Below, piece by piece: positions 1 to 10,942 of a stretch of DNA of 64,000 nucleotides. Position 1 is the stretch's first letter. Each line of letters begins with the position of its first letter. The notes beneath the pieces are model-generated. The model worked only from the letters and a program-made list of their open reading frames with translations, did no database searches and was not told where the DNA came from. Both the position numbers and the translations under genes were made by a program. Origin of the DNA: Niebla homalea (Eukaryota; Ascomycota; Lecanoromycetes; Lecanorales; Ramalinaceae); assembly GCA_019925105.1 (NCBI GenBank), contig JAHGAU010000037.1, forward strand, positions 434,001 to 498,000, written 5' to 3'.

Positions 1-747
1 ATAAAATTCATTAAAGGTTATTTTACTTTTAAGATTTTTTTATTTTAAATTTAAGATTATATAACATTATGTTTATTTTTATAAACTTATTATATTCCTT
101 AAATATATTATATAAATCTTCTAAAGTTCTTTTATTATTAAATACGGATCCGGAAAGCTTTTTAAAGTATAAGCTTTTATAATTCAAAAATAAAGTCCTT
201 ATTATAATTTATATATATTTAATTTTAATTTTTTCAACCAAGAAAAAGATAATACTTTAATTAAATTTCAATTTAAAACGAGATTTTTAAGCAGCTTAAT
301 CTTAATTGGTTTCAATACCTTTACATTGTCTTAAGTTTAAATATCGTTTATTTATTCCCGGTACCGTTAATATAAATAAATAAATAAATAATACCCCCGG
401 AACTATTTTCTTTATCTCGATAACGGTTTTTAAATGAGATATTAACCGTTAACGTTTTCCTTTCTAAAATTATTTTAAATCTTTTAATATTTAAAAGTTC
501 TATTAAAGTCAAATAATCTGAACCTTTACTTGAGAATTCTCTGTATAAATATCCTTAGCCTTATAATAATGATTTTTTTCTTGTACGGTAAATACGGATA
601 AAAGCGTTTTCCGTTTAATTTTAAAATCCTTTAACGATATTAAGCTTAGTTTTTAAGTTAATAGTTATATGCTTTACTTTATTAATTTTTTATAATATAA
701 GGTTATTATTATTAAGCTTTAATACTTTAACGATTATATCCGCGATT
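1..747. other. AT-rich unclassified left flank
   Basis: No gene is visible. The stretch is very AT-rich, with stop codons in all frames and few CpA or TpG dinucleotides. It matches none of the element families recognised elsewhere in the window, so it is probably RIP-decayed DNA of an unplaced element or the old insertion site of LINE A. A short (TAAA)n run lies at about 371-391. Confidence 0.5.
371..391. repeat. (ATAA)n microsatellite
   Basis: About five copies of a tetranucleotide ATAA/TAAA sit between two small CG-containing segments. It is not next to a LINE 3' end, so it is not one of the element tails seen elsewhere. Confidence 0.7.
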
Positions 748-758
748 ACGTTATTTGA
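748..758. repeat. Target-site duplication of LINE A (3' side)
   Basis: The 11 bp ACGTTATTTGA directly precedes the GATT-repeat tail of LINE A and recurs at 6581-6591 beyond its 5' end. It fixes both ends of the insertion. Confidence 0.8.
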
Positions 759-3700
759 TTGATTAATTGATTGATTGATTCATATTACGGATCTAGCTAA
801 GCTAATTCCGGCGTTCCTTAATACGCGGCTTTTTGGTTTTACTGGTAACCGTAAAAACCTGATACTTATAACGTTAGGGTAAAAACCGGCGTTTACCAGG
901 CCTTTACCCTTTATCCCTTAAGGTAAAGGATATTAACGGCCGTCCAGAAAGTGATAATTTATTTATATACTTCTTATATTCTTATTCCCTTAAGAAAATC
1001 TATAATATTACGATTGTATTCTTATAGGGATTACCTTTAAGCTCGTTACTTTTCCGTTCCTTTATATATTTATATTATTTTAATTTTACGTAATACCTTT
1101 AAATATCCTTATTAATATTTATACGTTTAATATATATCTTTCTTATATTATTATTACTATTAACTCTTTTAAAAATTTTTAATAAGTATTTATTATTATA
1201 TCTTTATAATTATAAAAGATGCTTTCCGGTTTATATAATTAATATAATTAATTTCCGCTTCTCTTTTTCTTCCTTAATTAATAACGGGTTTTTTCCGTAA
1301 AGTTTTTAATAAATTTATTTATCTTTATAGTGAAATTAAATTATAATAAAAATCCGGTAAATATTATAAATTCAACGGTTACCCGGATACTTTACTTTAT
1401 AAATAATATTTAACGATAATTATAAATATTAACTTTTATTATAAATTTTAATTTAATTTCCGTAAATAAAGGATAAAAAATAAGGACGTATATAGCGTCC
1501 TACTTTCTTTATTTATATTTATAGTTAATATTAATCCGATTTCCGGTATATATAATAAGTAGGAAATAAGTTAAATTATTCTTATCCGTTTAAAATTAAA
1601 TTATTAATACGTTATCGCTTTTCCTTATAATCCTATAATAATAAAGGTACTTAATAATAATCTTTTTATCGTTAAGAATTAAATAGTAATAATTTTAAGG
1701 TATAAAGTCCTTATATCTCCGTTAATATTTAATTTACTTTATTATAACTTATAAAATAATTACTATAACCTTTACTGTTTAAATCCTTTTAATTTTAATC
1801 TTTTTTACGTTTAACGGGAATTTATATATACTTAAATTAATTTCCGGGATATTAATAAGATTAACTTTTTTCTTAATTTATTTTTATTTTATCTTAATAA
1901 AAAAAAGGATAAATATTTTTAATTTAATTTTTTTAACTTAAAACTTATTAAAATTCTAGCGGATCTATATATTTCTTATTATCGTAATTAAATAAATTTT
2001 TTTTAATTTTACTTAAATAATTATTTAATTTAATAAGACTTCAATTAACGGCATAAGAAACCTTAAACTTTAATACCGGGATAAAGATTATTTTATAAGT
2101 ATTATTAATTATTCTTAAATACCGGTTCTAGACTTTCTATAATATTTAAATAAGCTTTTTCCTATATCCCGGAATACTTTTAAGTATATATTAAATAACC
2201 GTAATATATATTATAATTAACTTTATTACGGCTTAATAAATAATCCGGGCCTTTTATAACGTAACTTTTTATATTAATACGGTAAAATAAATAAGTTTTT
2301 TTCTTATAAAGTTATCTTTTTTAAACCTTTCTTATATAATCCTTTTAATTAAATTTCTTATTTATTTAAAGGCTAAAAACTTTAATATTAATATTTAGCT
2401 TTACCGTAATTTTATTTAAGTTTATTATAATTATTATATTATATAATTTTAAGCTTTTAATTATATAAATAAACTTATATTTATATAATATAAATTAAGC
2501 CCCGTAAGTTCTTATTTATTAAAAATAAACATTATAAACTTATTTTAATTCTAAATAGTTTATATATATAAAAATATTATAGGTTAAAAAGTAAATATCG
2601 TTAATAAAGTTTCCAACTTAAACCTTTTATTTTAACTTAATAAGTTCTTTAATTAATAAATTATTAAAGAAAAGAAATTCATAAAAGAAATAAGCAATCC
2701 TTAAAAAATCCCTATTATAACGGGCTTTATTAAATTTATTTTTTATTTTAAGTTAATTAATATAACTTAATTACTTAAGAAACTTTTTATTTACTTAATT
2801 AAGAAAAATAATATCCTTTTTTTCCTCAAGTTATATAATAACCTTTAATAATTTACCTTATTAAAAATATTTATAATATTAAGATAAAAAAGATTTATAA
2901 CGTACTTCTTCCCGTAACTTTATACCGTATATATACCGTTAATTAATCCTTTAAAAGTTATTTCTATTAATTAACCTTTCTTTATCCTTATTTATTAATC
3001 GGGGAGAAGTCCGTAATTCTTTATATAATTATTAAGGATCTTTATTATTACCGTTTTTAAGGCCTTCTTTAACGTATAAAGGAATATAATAAGTTTATAA
3101 AACTTTACCTTAAAATAATCCGGCTTAATAAGCTTTTTAAAGATAATTATCTTTATTTCCTTAAATTTACGTAAGTAATAATTAACGTTAAAATATATTT
3201 TAAAAAAAATAAGTAAAAACCTTCTTAAATAATAAGGTTATTATTAATCAGAATTTATTAAGAATCTTATTTAATTTTAAGGCTTTATTTTTCTTTAATT
3301 TATTAATCGCTTTAATTATTATATTTTATATTATTATCTTATTTATTAATATAAAATTAAAATACGTAATACCGTTAATATTATTTAAGTTAATTTCTAA
3401 CGGAGGGGGGAAAAATATTCCTTTAAGAGTTTTAATTTTACCGTTAAAGGTATTAATTATATATTATCGGATTTCTTAAGGGACGGGAATTTAAAAATAA
3501 GTTTTAATTTCTTATTTTATTCCTTATTATATTTTATTAACTTTTAGATATTATAAGGTAAAACCGTTAAAATATATATTATAAATTAAAAATATATTTA
3601 TTTAATTTTCTTAATAATCCTTTCCTTTTTTTAATGTAACTTTTAATTAATTAAGTATCTCTTAATTTTTATACTTAAACGCTTATTTAATTAGTTTTTT

Positions 3701-6580
3701 CACCTTTATAATCGCGGTTATATACTTTTTATTTTAATAAATTTTAGTTCTTTAAAAGGGCTTTATTAACGGGATTATCTTATTAATTACTTTATTTAAT
3801 ACCTTTATTATTTACTTTATAAAAAGGTTAATTTAATCTTTATTATTTAATTAAAGGAAGTCCGTAAATTATAATACCGTTTTTTCCGTTTTTATATAAA
3901 TTTTTATTTCCTTAATTATTTTTTACGCCTTCTTTATCGGTAATAATAAGGTTATATTAACGGTTTAATTTAGGGTTATTTATACCAATATATAATCTAA
4001 ATTATATTTTAAGTCCTTTTATAGCCCGTATATAATAACCGTATTAACGATATTTTTTAATTTAAACGCTAGGTCGATTATAATCCTAAATTTTCAGTTT
4101 TCTTATATTATAATCCCTTTTAACGTTATTAATATAAAGTCGGACCGGGCAATAATTATTAATAACTCTTTAAACTTAATATAACTAATTATATACCCTT
4201 TTTCGTTTTATTTAATATAATAAAAATTAAAATTTTTTATTAAGAAATACTTATTAAGTATAATTATAATCTTTTTAAATAATGGGATCGTAAAAAGCTT
4301 TTTTCTATTAACCGGCGGCGGATTATATACGTTATAAATATTTAAGTTTCCTTTAATATTTTTTTCTTATATAATCCGGAATATATATAAATTCCTTCCG
4401 TAATAAATAACGTCTTAATTATTTATATTTAACTTTTTATTTATAAAGAAATATATCCGTATTATATCGTTTTTTTTAAAGGTTAAGTAAAACTTATCTC
4501 CCGGATTAATAAAAAAAACGAATATACGGATTATATGGCGGTTTTTATATTATTATAATATTAATAACCTTTATTTTTTTTAAATTTAAATACTAATATT
4601 ATAACTTTAATTACTTATTTATATACGTTATATTATATTACCCTTAAAAGTATAATCATATTATATATTAATTTCTATTAAATTCTTTTTATTGATTTTT
4701 ATTTATATAAAAGGTCTTTCTTTAAAGTTAAGTATTATTTATTCCGGTTTTCTTATTATAACGATTATCCTAGTTAGGTAACCGGCCTTAAAGGTTAATA
4801 TCGCTATAAGTTTCCTTTTTTTTACGTTATTAATTATTACGTTTTATCCTTTTTTATTTAACGGGCTCCGTTTACGTTTTAAGACCGTCCTTAATTACCT
4901 TATTGGTTTAAATTTATATAAATTATAACGTTAAACCTTAACCGTTATCTTAATCTTTTTACGTTAAGTCTTTTTAGCCGTTATTATATATTGTGAGTCC
5001 TATATTAAGTAATTATTATTTTTATACGCCGCGTATTTCGGTATATTCTTTATTAAGCCCTTTATTATTAAGTTTACGTATTTATATTTATTATACCCTC
5101 CGGTATATATTATATACTTTATATTATTAAGGTACTTTATAATAATATATTTATACCCCTGATATTTAAAGTATTAATAAATATCCGCCGCTTAATCTTA
5201 TGGCCTTATTAATTTAAGGGACTTACCTTTTATTACCCTTTTATTAAGGATATCGTTATATATCCTTATCGACGCTATACTTAAGATAACCGTAAAGTAC
5301 CTTTTTATCCGGTTAAGGGTATTTAGCCCTTTTATTATGGAAGGAAGACTATAATTAATAATCTTTAGTCCGGAATAAAGGACCGTATTCTTTTTCTTTA
5401 TTTATTTTAGGGTTAGTTTCCCTTTTTTCTTTTATAAACCTTATTAAATATATTCCGTCTACTGTGATAACGAACGATTACCTTAATATTTTTATTATTT
5501 TATATCCCTTTTTATTAACTTATCCTTTTAACTTTTTAGGTTCCTTTTTCGCCTTTAATAAGGCTATATTAAAAAAGATATCCCTACTTTATAACTTATA
5601 TATTATAATAATCTACTTTATTAACGGCTTTTTTATTATTTTAAATACCTTTATTAATTATAAAAGGTTCGTTTTTTTAATTATATTTCTTTCTTCCTTA
5701 CCCGATAATTATATAGTTATTATCTTTACCTTTTTTAATACTGCCGTTTTCTTTTTAATTTTTATTTTTTTTACCGTTAATATAAACGTTACTTTTATAG
5801 CTTTTGTTATTTAATTTATTTTTATTTTTATCCGTAAAGCTTCTTCCGTTATTCCCTTATTTTATATATAACCTTTTTAATTCTTTTTACCTTTTTTTAC
5901 CGGTACTTTTATTATCGCCTTTTAAGCTCCGTATAGCCTTTTTAAATCCTTTAATTCCGCCCCCGTTTTTATATAAAAGTTTTTTACCTTCCGTAACTTA
6001 ATTTATAATATTAATTAAGTCTTTAATATAATATCCTTATATTTAATTATAAAAAGGCTTTTTAACGCTCTTATTACTTTTTCTTTTATTATATTCCCTC
6101 CACGTATTTAATAATTATCCTTTTTTATAACTTATCCTTAATTACTTAATACTCCCTTATCTTTACCCGGCTTTTTTTTAGTTTATATATATTTAATAAG
6201 GCTTTCTCCGCCCCCGCTTATTTTCTATTTATCGCCGTATATTATCCTTATCTCCTTTATCCTTTATTTACCCTTTATAATTACGTTATTTTTACGCGTT
6301 ATACGTATATTTTTATACGTATCTTATTAATTATGAGCTTTTTATTTAATTTAAGAGTTTTTTATTATATAGTTATTATGCCGTCCGTATAAATTATTAT
6401 TATTTCCGTTAATGAAGGCCGTTTACCCTTCTACCCCTTTTACTTCCATTATTACTCCGCTTCCGCTTATCGCACTTAAGGTACTTGCCTTATTATTACT
6501 TAAGTTATACACGCGTATATCGTTTTGAACCTCTGGGGTCCCGTTGTTCGTCGCCATCGTTAAAATCTCATCTTAAGTTC
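759..6580 (-). mobile_element. LINE copy A, Tad-like, full length, RIP-decayed
   Basis: Complete non-LTR retrotransposon on the - strand, about 5.8 kb, flanked by an 11 bp target duplication. The 3' end is at the left: a GATT-repeat tail, then the conserved 3' segment found in all copies (CGGATCTAGCTAAGCTAATT, then CCGGCGTTCC). The 5' end is at the right, where ORF1 begins MATNNGTPEV at 6557. Between them the sequence is collinear with copies C, F, G and H. ORF1 (gag-like, zinc knuckles) would lie at about 4.6-6.56 kb and ORF2 (endonuclease, reverse transcriptase, C-terminal zinc motif) at about 0.9-4.5 kb. All frames are full of TAA/TAG, so it is dead. It is the only LINE copy here neither interrupted by nor sitting in another recognised element. 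Confidence 0.88.
6423..6557 (-). pseudogene. LINE A ORF1, 5' remnant
   Basis: Open for 44 codons from ATG at 6557 and then stopped by TAA. It begins MATNNGTPEVQNDIRVY. The start is supported because every complete copy shares sequence exactly from this ATG inward. The stop at codon 45 also occurs in copies B, C, F, H and I, whereas copy G has CAA there, so it is a RIP product (CAA to TAA). The rest of ORF1 continues leftward in the same element, with many further stops. Confidence 0.8.
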
Positions 6581-6591
6581 ACGTTATTTGA
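6581..6591. repeat. Target-site duplication of LINE A (5' side)
   Basis: ACGTTATTTGA, identical to 748-758. Between it and the ORF1 ATG (6557) lie 23 bp that other copies do not share. Confidence 0.8.
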
Positions 6592-7184
6592 ATATTGATG
6601 GTATCGATTAATAAATTCTTAAAGGGAGGTGGGATTACGTACTTATATAATTATATTCTTAACATCTAATAATTAAAGTTTTTCCTTTTTTATATTTAGA
6701 TTATACCTTTTACTACCCTTTCGTATAAATAAACGGGTAGAATGATACTTATTACCGCGGCTTTTACCCTATAAAGGAGTTAATATACCTTCCTTATGAT
6801 TATCTTCGGAACGTAAGTTTCTTTTATTCCTTTCTAGATTATTAAGATTAAAATAAGATTAACATCACGTTTTATACCTATTACGGAATATTAATTAAAG
6901 AATAAAAGCTTAACCGATTATAGTAAAGCTTATTTTAAGGATTTAGAGGTATTTCTTAACGTGTTAATAAATTAATCTTTTTATAATATATTTTAACTTA
7001 TTTCTTATTTTTATTATTATTTTCTTATGTTTTCTTTTATTAAAAGCTTTTATCCCGTACAAAGAAGCTTGGAACCTAGGTATAATTTAATTATTTTAAT
7101 TATATTCCGATAATTATAATATTCAATAAGTATATTACGTTCTCTCTTAATGTCTAATACGGTAAAGTACGTAATAAGCTCCCT

Positions 7185-7262
7185 TTCTGATACGGGATAA
7201 GCGGATTGACAGGACAAGAGGATAGAGATAGGGATATGGACACACGAGGTAGATAATATAGT
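7185..7262. other. Low-RIP island, purine-rich
   Basis: About 78 bp with several intact CpA/TpG dinucleotides (for example GACAGGACAAGAGG and ATGGACACACGAGG) inside otherwise RIP-exhausted DNA. Purines dominate the + strand. It could be a short single-copy remnant or the end of an LTR, but there is no second copy in this window. Confidence 0.45.
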
Positions 7263-8179
7263 ACTAAAGATACACGTATATATATATGATTACTTAAATA
7301 GTTTATTTATCGTTATAGGATAAAGGAAAATTATTAAAAATATATTATTTATACATTTACTTAAATATAGCCCTTATTAATAATAATAATAACTACTTTA
7401 TAATAAGGTTAAGTAATTTTACTTATTTATTATCTTTAATCCGTTATTATATAGATTTATTAACGGATTCACTATAAATGCAATTAATCTAACCCTTTAT
7501 ATAAACGGATAAGATCTTTCTATCCGTAGTTTTCCATTATAAATACGGGATATAAAAGAGAACGATAATATATATTTAAGGATATTATCCTTAATTAAAT
7601 TATTTTTCAACGATCTATAATCTTATTATTTTTTATAGATTTTATTACGTTTCTTAATACGCTTTAACTTACGGATAAAATAATTATATACCCTTTAACT
7701 TTATAAATAAGGTAAATATGTACCTTTATCTTTTATATCAATAGGATGTTGCCCGGTTAAGGAAGGTATCGCTTACGTTTACTTAATAAAAAAGATTCTT
7801 CCCTGTCTTCCTATAGGATAATCTCCTTATTTAAAAGTACGTTATTCTTATTAATTTAGCGGACGATAATTGAAATATTCTTTTATAGGAGACCTTAATA
7901 AACTTATTTTATAAAGCCGTTGTCTTAATTTTTTAAATTAATAATTCAATTAAAAAAAATTTATTCGGAAGTAATAAGCATTATTATTCGTTCCGTAATC
8001 CATAATATTACCGAGTATCTCTTTAAACCGGAAGAACTTTAAATATCAAAAAGTTTTACGGAACGGGAGGCCAAATTAAGTTATTTTAGCTAAAAGTTAC
8101 ACTTGGAGCTAATAATTTACCCTTAAAGGGGGGTAATTTAAAGCGGGTAATTTAATTAAAAAACGTTAATTAAAAAAAC

Positions 8180-8325
8180 TTACGAGCAAGTGGAATACTT
8201 ATAAGTAAGCCGGATAAACATAAGCACTTAAAGTCTTAGCAAGGGCAGACATAAGATTTTCTTACTTAATCTACTCGTATCCACTAAGAGTGCTTATATG
8301 CTGAAAAAAAAAGTTGCTGATATAA
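8180..8325. other. Low-RIP island with imperfect inverted segments
   Basis: This stretch keeps intact CpA and TpG. The segment ACATAAGCACTT (near 8218) reappears inverted as AAGAGTGCTTATATG (near 8286), and a weaker inverted pair flanks it. It resembles a small palindromic element such as a MITE, but no target duplication or second copy was seen. Confidence 0.35.
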
Positions 8326-8370
8326 AATATAATTATATTATTAATAATATCTCGGATAAAACACCGGGAA

Positions 8371-8392
8371 TAACGAAACCTTCTTTTCGTTA
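8371..8392. repeat. Perfect 8 bp inverted repeat
   Basis: TAACGAAA, a 6 bp loop, then TTTCGTTA. No T-run or neighbouring gene supports a terminator reading, so its role is unknown. Confidence 0.6.
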
Positions 8393-8613
8393 CCCATTAA
8401 CCTAGGTATTAACCTAATTAATATACTTCTTATAATCGTCTTTTTTAATTAAGTTCTTAATCTAAATTCCGGTTGAATTTTTAGTAATAATTTATATTTC
8501 TTTATTAAGGGGGATTCACTCGTAATTTTATTTAGAATAACGCGTTATAGAATTAAAATAATTTTTATCTTAATACTTATAATTAATAATAATATAAACG
8601 TTTATACATAGGA

Positions 8614-9321
8614 ATAGCGACGAATAAGAGGACTTTAGAGGTCTAAAACGATACGTATACGTATAGCTTTAATAACAGCAAGGCTAACGCTTTAATTACG
8701 ATAAGTATAAAGAGTATAATAGTTAAGAATAAGGGGGTATACGGGTAAGTAACCTATATTAATAATAAGGAATTATATAAATAACGTAATAGACGGCCGT
8801 TAAATTAAATAAAAGGATTAAGTTCAATAGAATATACGTAAAAAGACGCGTAAAACGCGTAAAAAAATAATAAATAAAAAAAGCGTTAAGGAGATTGGGG
8901 CGGCGGCGGCGGCGGGAAGAAAAAACGATAAATATATACGGAGTGGATATAATATTAACGGTATGAAAAATAAGTAAAATAAGAACGAAAATAATAAAAA
9001 TAATAAATTTATAAATAACCAGGGATAAAAAATAAAAGAGATAATACGTTAAACGCGTAAAAAAGCTAAAATAGAAAAACAAACAATAAGGGTTATAAAC
9101 GGATTACTTATAATAGAGTAAACGGTTATTACGTTAAAGACTTAGCCGATATTATAGGTAAGGTTATATAAAGTAAAAGACTTCTATAAGAAAATAGGGG
9201 TAAAATTAAAAGAATTAAAGCATTTAAAGGAAACCTAAAAGGTAATAATCAGAATACCGGGAAAAAATAAAAAGGGAGATTAAAAGGCAGACGTATAAAG
9301 CGAAAAAACGTATTACGAAAA
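8614..9321 (+). mobile_element. LINE copy B, 5' part (continues at 20331)
   Basis: The + strand copy starts at ATAGCGACGAATAAG, the RIP form of the shared ATGGCGACGAACAAA start (the start codon itself is mutated to ATA). The following sequence is collinear with ORF1 of copy C. It carries a (CGG)5 run at 8901-8915 not seen in other copies. It stops abruptly at 9321, where LTR element X begins, and ORF1 sequence resumes at 20331. B is the outermost container of the nested stack. Confidence 0.8.
8901..8915. repeat. (CGG)5 trinucleotide run in LINE B ORF1
   Basis: Five CGG units in a row inside ORF1 of copy B. Corresponding regions of the other copies lack the run. CpG-rich codons are spared by CpA-directed RIP, which explains its survival but not its origin. 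Confidence 0.7.
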
Positions 9322-9473
9322 TGCGGTATCCATAATGATAAAGTAAAGTATTTATGAATAATGCATAGCTATCTAGCTATATGGGTGTAATTTAAGTGTA
9401 CGCATGCCAAGCAATCGGAATAAAGTAAGCCCGGTCCGTACCAAGGAATCTTCTTATGGTTTATACCGTAATA
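9322..9473 (+). repeat. LTR of element X (left copy)
   Basis: Direct repeat of 20183-20330. It starts TGCGGTATCC and ends ATACCGTAATA, with short inverted ends (ACGGTAT ... ATACCGT). The pair brackets about 11 kb of foreign sequence inside LINE B, so these are long terminal repeats and not separate MITEs. At about 150 bp they are short and keep more CpA/TpG than the surroundings. Ends are uncertain by a few bases: AAAA flanks both sides, and a clean 5 bp target duplication is not apparent. Confidence 0.6.
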
Positions 9474-9799
9474 ATATGCTTATAAAAAAAGAGAAAAAAG
9501 CGACATTTACGTCGCACTATATTTATTATATAATACCATGAATTTTAATAGCCTCGGTAATAAAGGTGATTAAAAGTAAACCCCGAGTGCATAAATAACG
9601 TTATTTGTATATATGGTTATTAAGAAGTAAACGGTAGTGAAACCGTATATTGAAAAAAGCGTAAGCCGAGTGATTATCGTAATCTACCCGGGTAATAATC
9701 GTAATTTTTAAGGGTTGCGATTAAGTTAAATCGCTTAAAAACGTGATCTCCGAGGTATTCCCGAGTTATACATTAAAGGTATTATTACTTACGTTAATA
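9474..9799. mobile_element. Element X internal region, left part
   Basis: Internal sequence between the left X LTR and the Y1 insertion. It keeps some CpA/TpG (for example AACCCCGAGTGCATAAATAACG), so RIP is lighter here than in the LINEs. No protein domain is recognised. X continues at 18794, after Y1. Confidence 0.5.
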
Positions 9800-9804
9800 G
9801 TATC
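9800..9804. repeat. Target duplication of Y1 (left)
   Basis: GTATC here pairs with GCATC at 18789-18793. One C-to-T transition, as RIP would cause, separates them. Confidence 0.6.
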
Positions 9805-10054
9805 AGAAAAGATAGGAAGGGATGAAAGAGCAAAAGTAATGAAATAGCAGGTAGCAATAAAGTGCAATTGAAGATAGGCCGCAGCCCTTATATAAGTTGG
9901 TAAGGTATAAGTTATTTACTATAATAATCCGTTATACTTTTCTTTTTTTAAGTATATATAAATTAATTCTACCCTTAATTAACCTTTTTAATATTTCTAT
10001 TCTTTTATATATTTATTAATAAGTTTTATATCTTTTATATTTTCCCCCTTATTA
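9805..10054 (+). repeat. LTR of element Y1 (left, 250 bp)
   Basis: Aligns over its length with the left LTR of Y2 (24029-24278) and with the terminal 249 bp of both right arms (18540-18788, 31169-31417). It starts AGAAAAGATAGGAAGG. The intact right ends finish CTCTCCCCCTTTCCA. It contains a TATATAAG box near 9891 followed by GGTAAGGTATAAGTT, which could be the element's promoter. The first bases are AG, not the usual TG. Confidence 0.7.
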
Positions 10055-10942
10055 ACTCCCCTTATAACGAAGTATTACCCTTAATATTATTACATTCCGG
10101 ATTATATTATATATATTTATATATCTTTTAGTTACTTATTTAATCGTTTATAATATTTATTATATAATTCAACTTATTATAAGTATAAAGATTAAAAAAA
10201 GATTAATTTAATAATTATTTCCCTTTTACTCCCTTTATCATAAATTTACCTTTTTAATATTACGTATTATTAATAAATAATTCTTATTTTTCAATATTGT
10301 TTATATCTATATCTATTTACTCCCTTTATAGTTTTATTCTTAAGTTTTACGTAATAATAATAAATAAGTATATTAAGACTTTTTTTTAAAAAAATATCCT
10401 TTTTTATCGTTTTAATATATTAATAACGGTAACGTCGGTACTCTTTATTTATTTAAGTTAAGGCTTAAGTTACTTATATTTATATCTTTTAAATATAATA
10501 CGCTTAATCCGCTTAAAAATATAATAAGTTTTACTCCGCTCGTTAAAAGATTATAAATACCGCCCTTTATAAGGATAGGACCTTATAACCGGTAATTTTT
10601 TTATTTTTTATTTATTTATATACTTCTGATATCTCTTTTAATCCCGTTATTATTAAATACATTTTAAGTAAGTTTATTACGTAACTTGCAGTACATTTTA
10701 AAGAAACTTAATTGTTTAAGTAAGCTTTGTTTAAATTTTATTTTATAAATTTTAATATGTTTCTTCGTTAACGTATTTAAAATAATATTATACGTAATTA
10801 TATAATTTATACCCGTTTATTAATATTATCTTTATATTAATTAATATTATCTTTATATTAATTTATTATATTAATTTTAAAGAAGTAGTTAGGGAATATA
10901 ATAATTTATTATAGTTATCATTCTTTATATATTATTACTTAA
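10055..10942 (+). mobile_element. Element Y1 internal, left arm
   Basis: Collinear with 24279-25150 of Y2. No protein domain was recognised, and all frames are broken. Homology to Y2 ends at ATTATTACTTAA (10931-10942), which is the position where Y2 is interrupted by LINE C. Confidence 0.65.

Larger units (their letters stand above)
6592..8613. other. Unclassified spacer between LINE A and LINE B
   Basis: No gene or recognisable domain. Mostly AT-rich RIP-like DNA, with two short stretches that still carry CpA/TpG: about 7185-7262 (purine-rich, with GGATTGACAGGACAAGAGG) and about 8180-8325. A perfect 8 bp hairpin lies at 8371-8392. This may be remains of an LTR element (short tracts escape RIP), but no LTR pair or domain was found. 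Confidence 0.5.

Noticed and set aside
5464..6001. Two consecutive open frames (116 and 65 codons, +) rich in Phe/Leu/Ile
   Set aside because: They lie antisense to ORF1 of LINE A. The hydrophobic composition simply reflects T-rich antisense DNA, and there are no membrane-protein features beyond that.
8759..9082. 107-codon open frame on - strand with an SSRRRRRPN stretch
   Set aside because: Antisense to ORF1 of LINE B. The arginine run is the reverse of the (CGG)5 repeat.
9322..9473. MITE interpretation of the 150 bp repeat
   Set aside because: Both copies lie in the same orientation, and LINE B sequence stops at the outer edge of one and resumes at the outer edge of the other, which fits LTRs better. 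The lack of a clean target duplication keeps this open.
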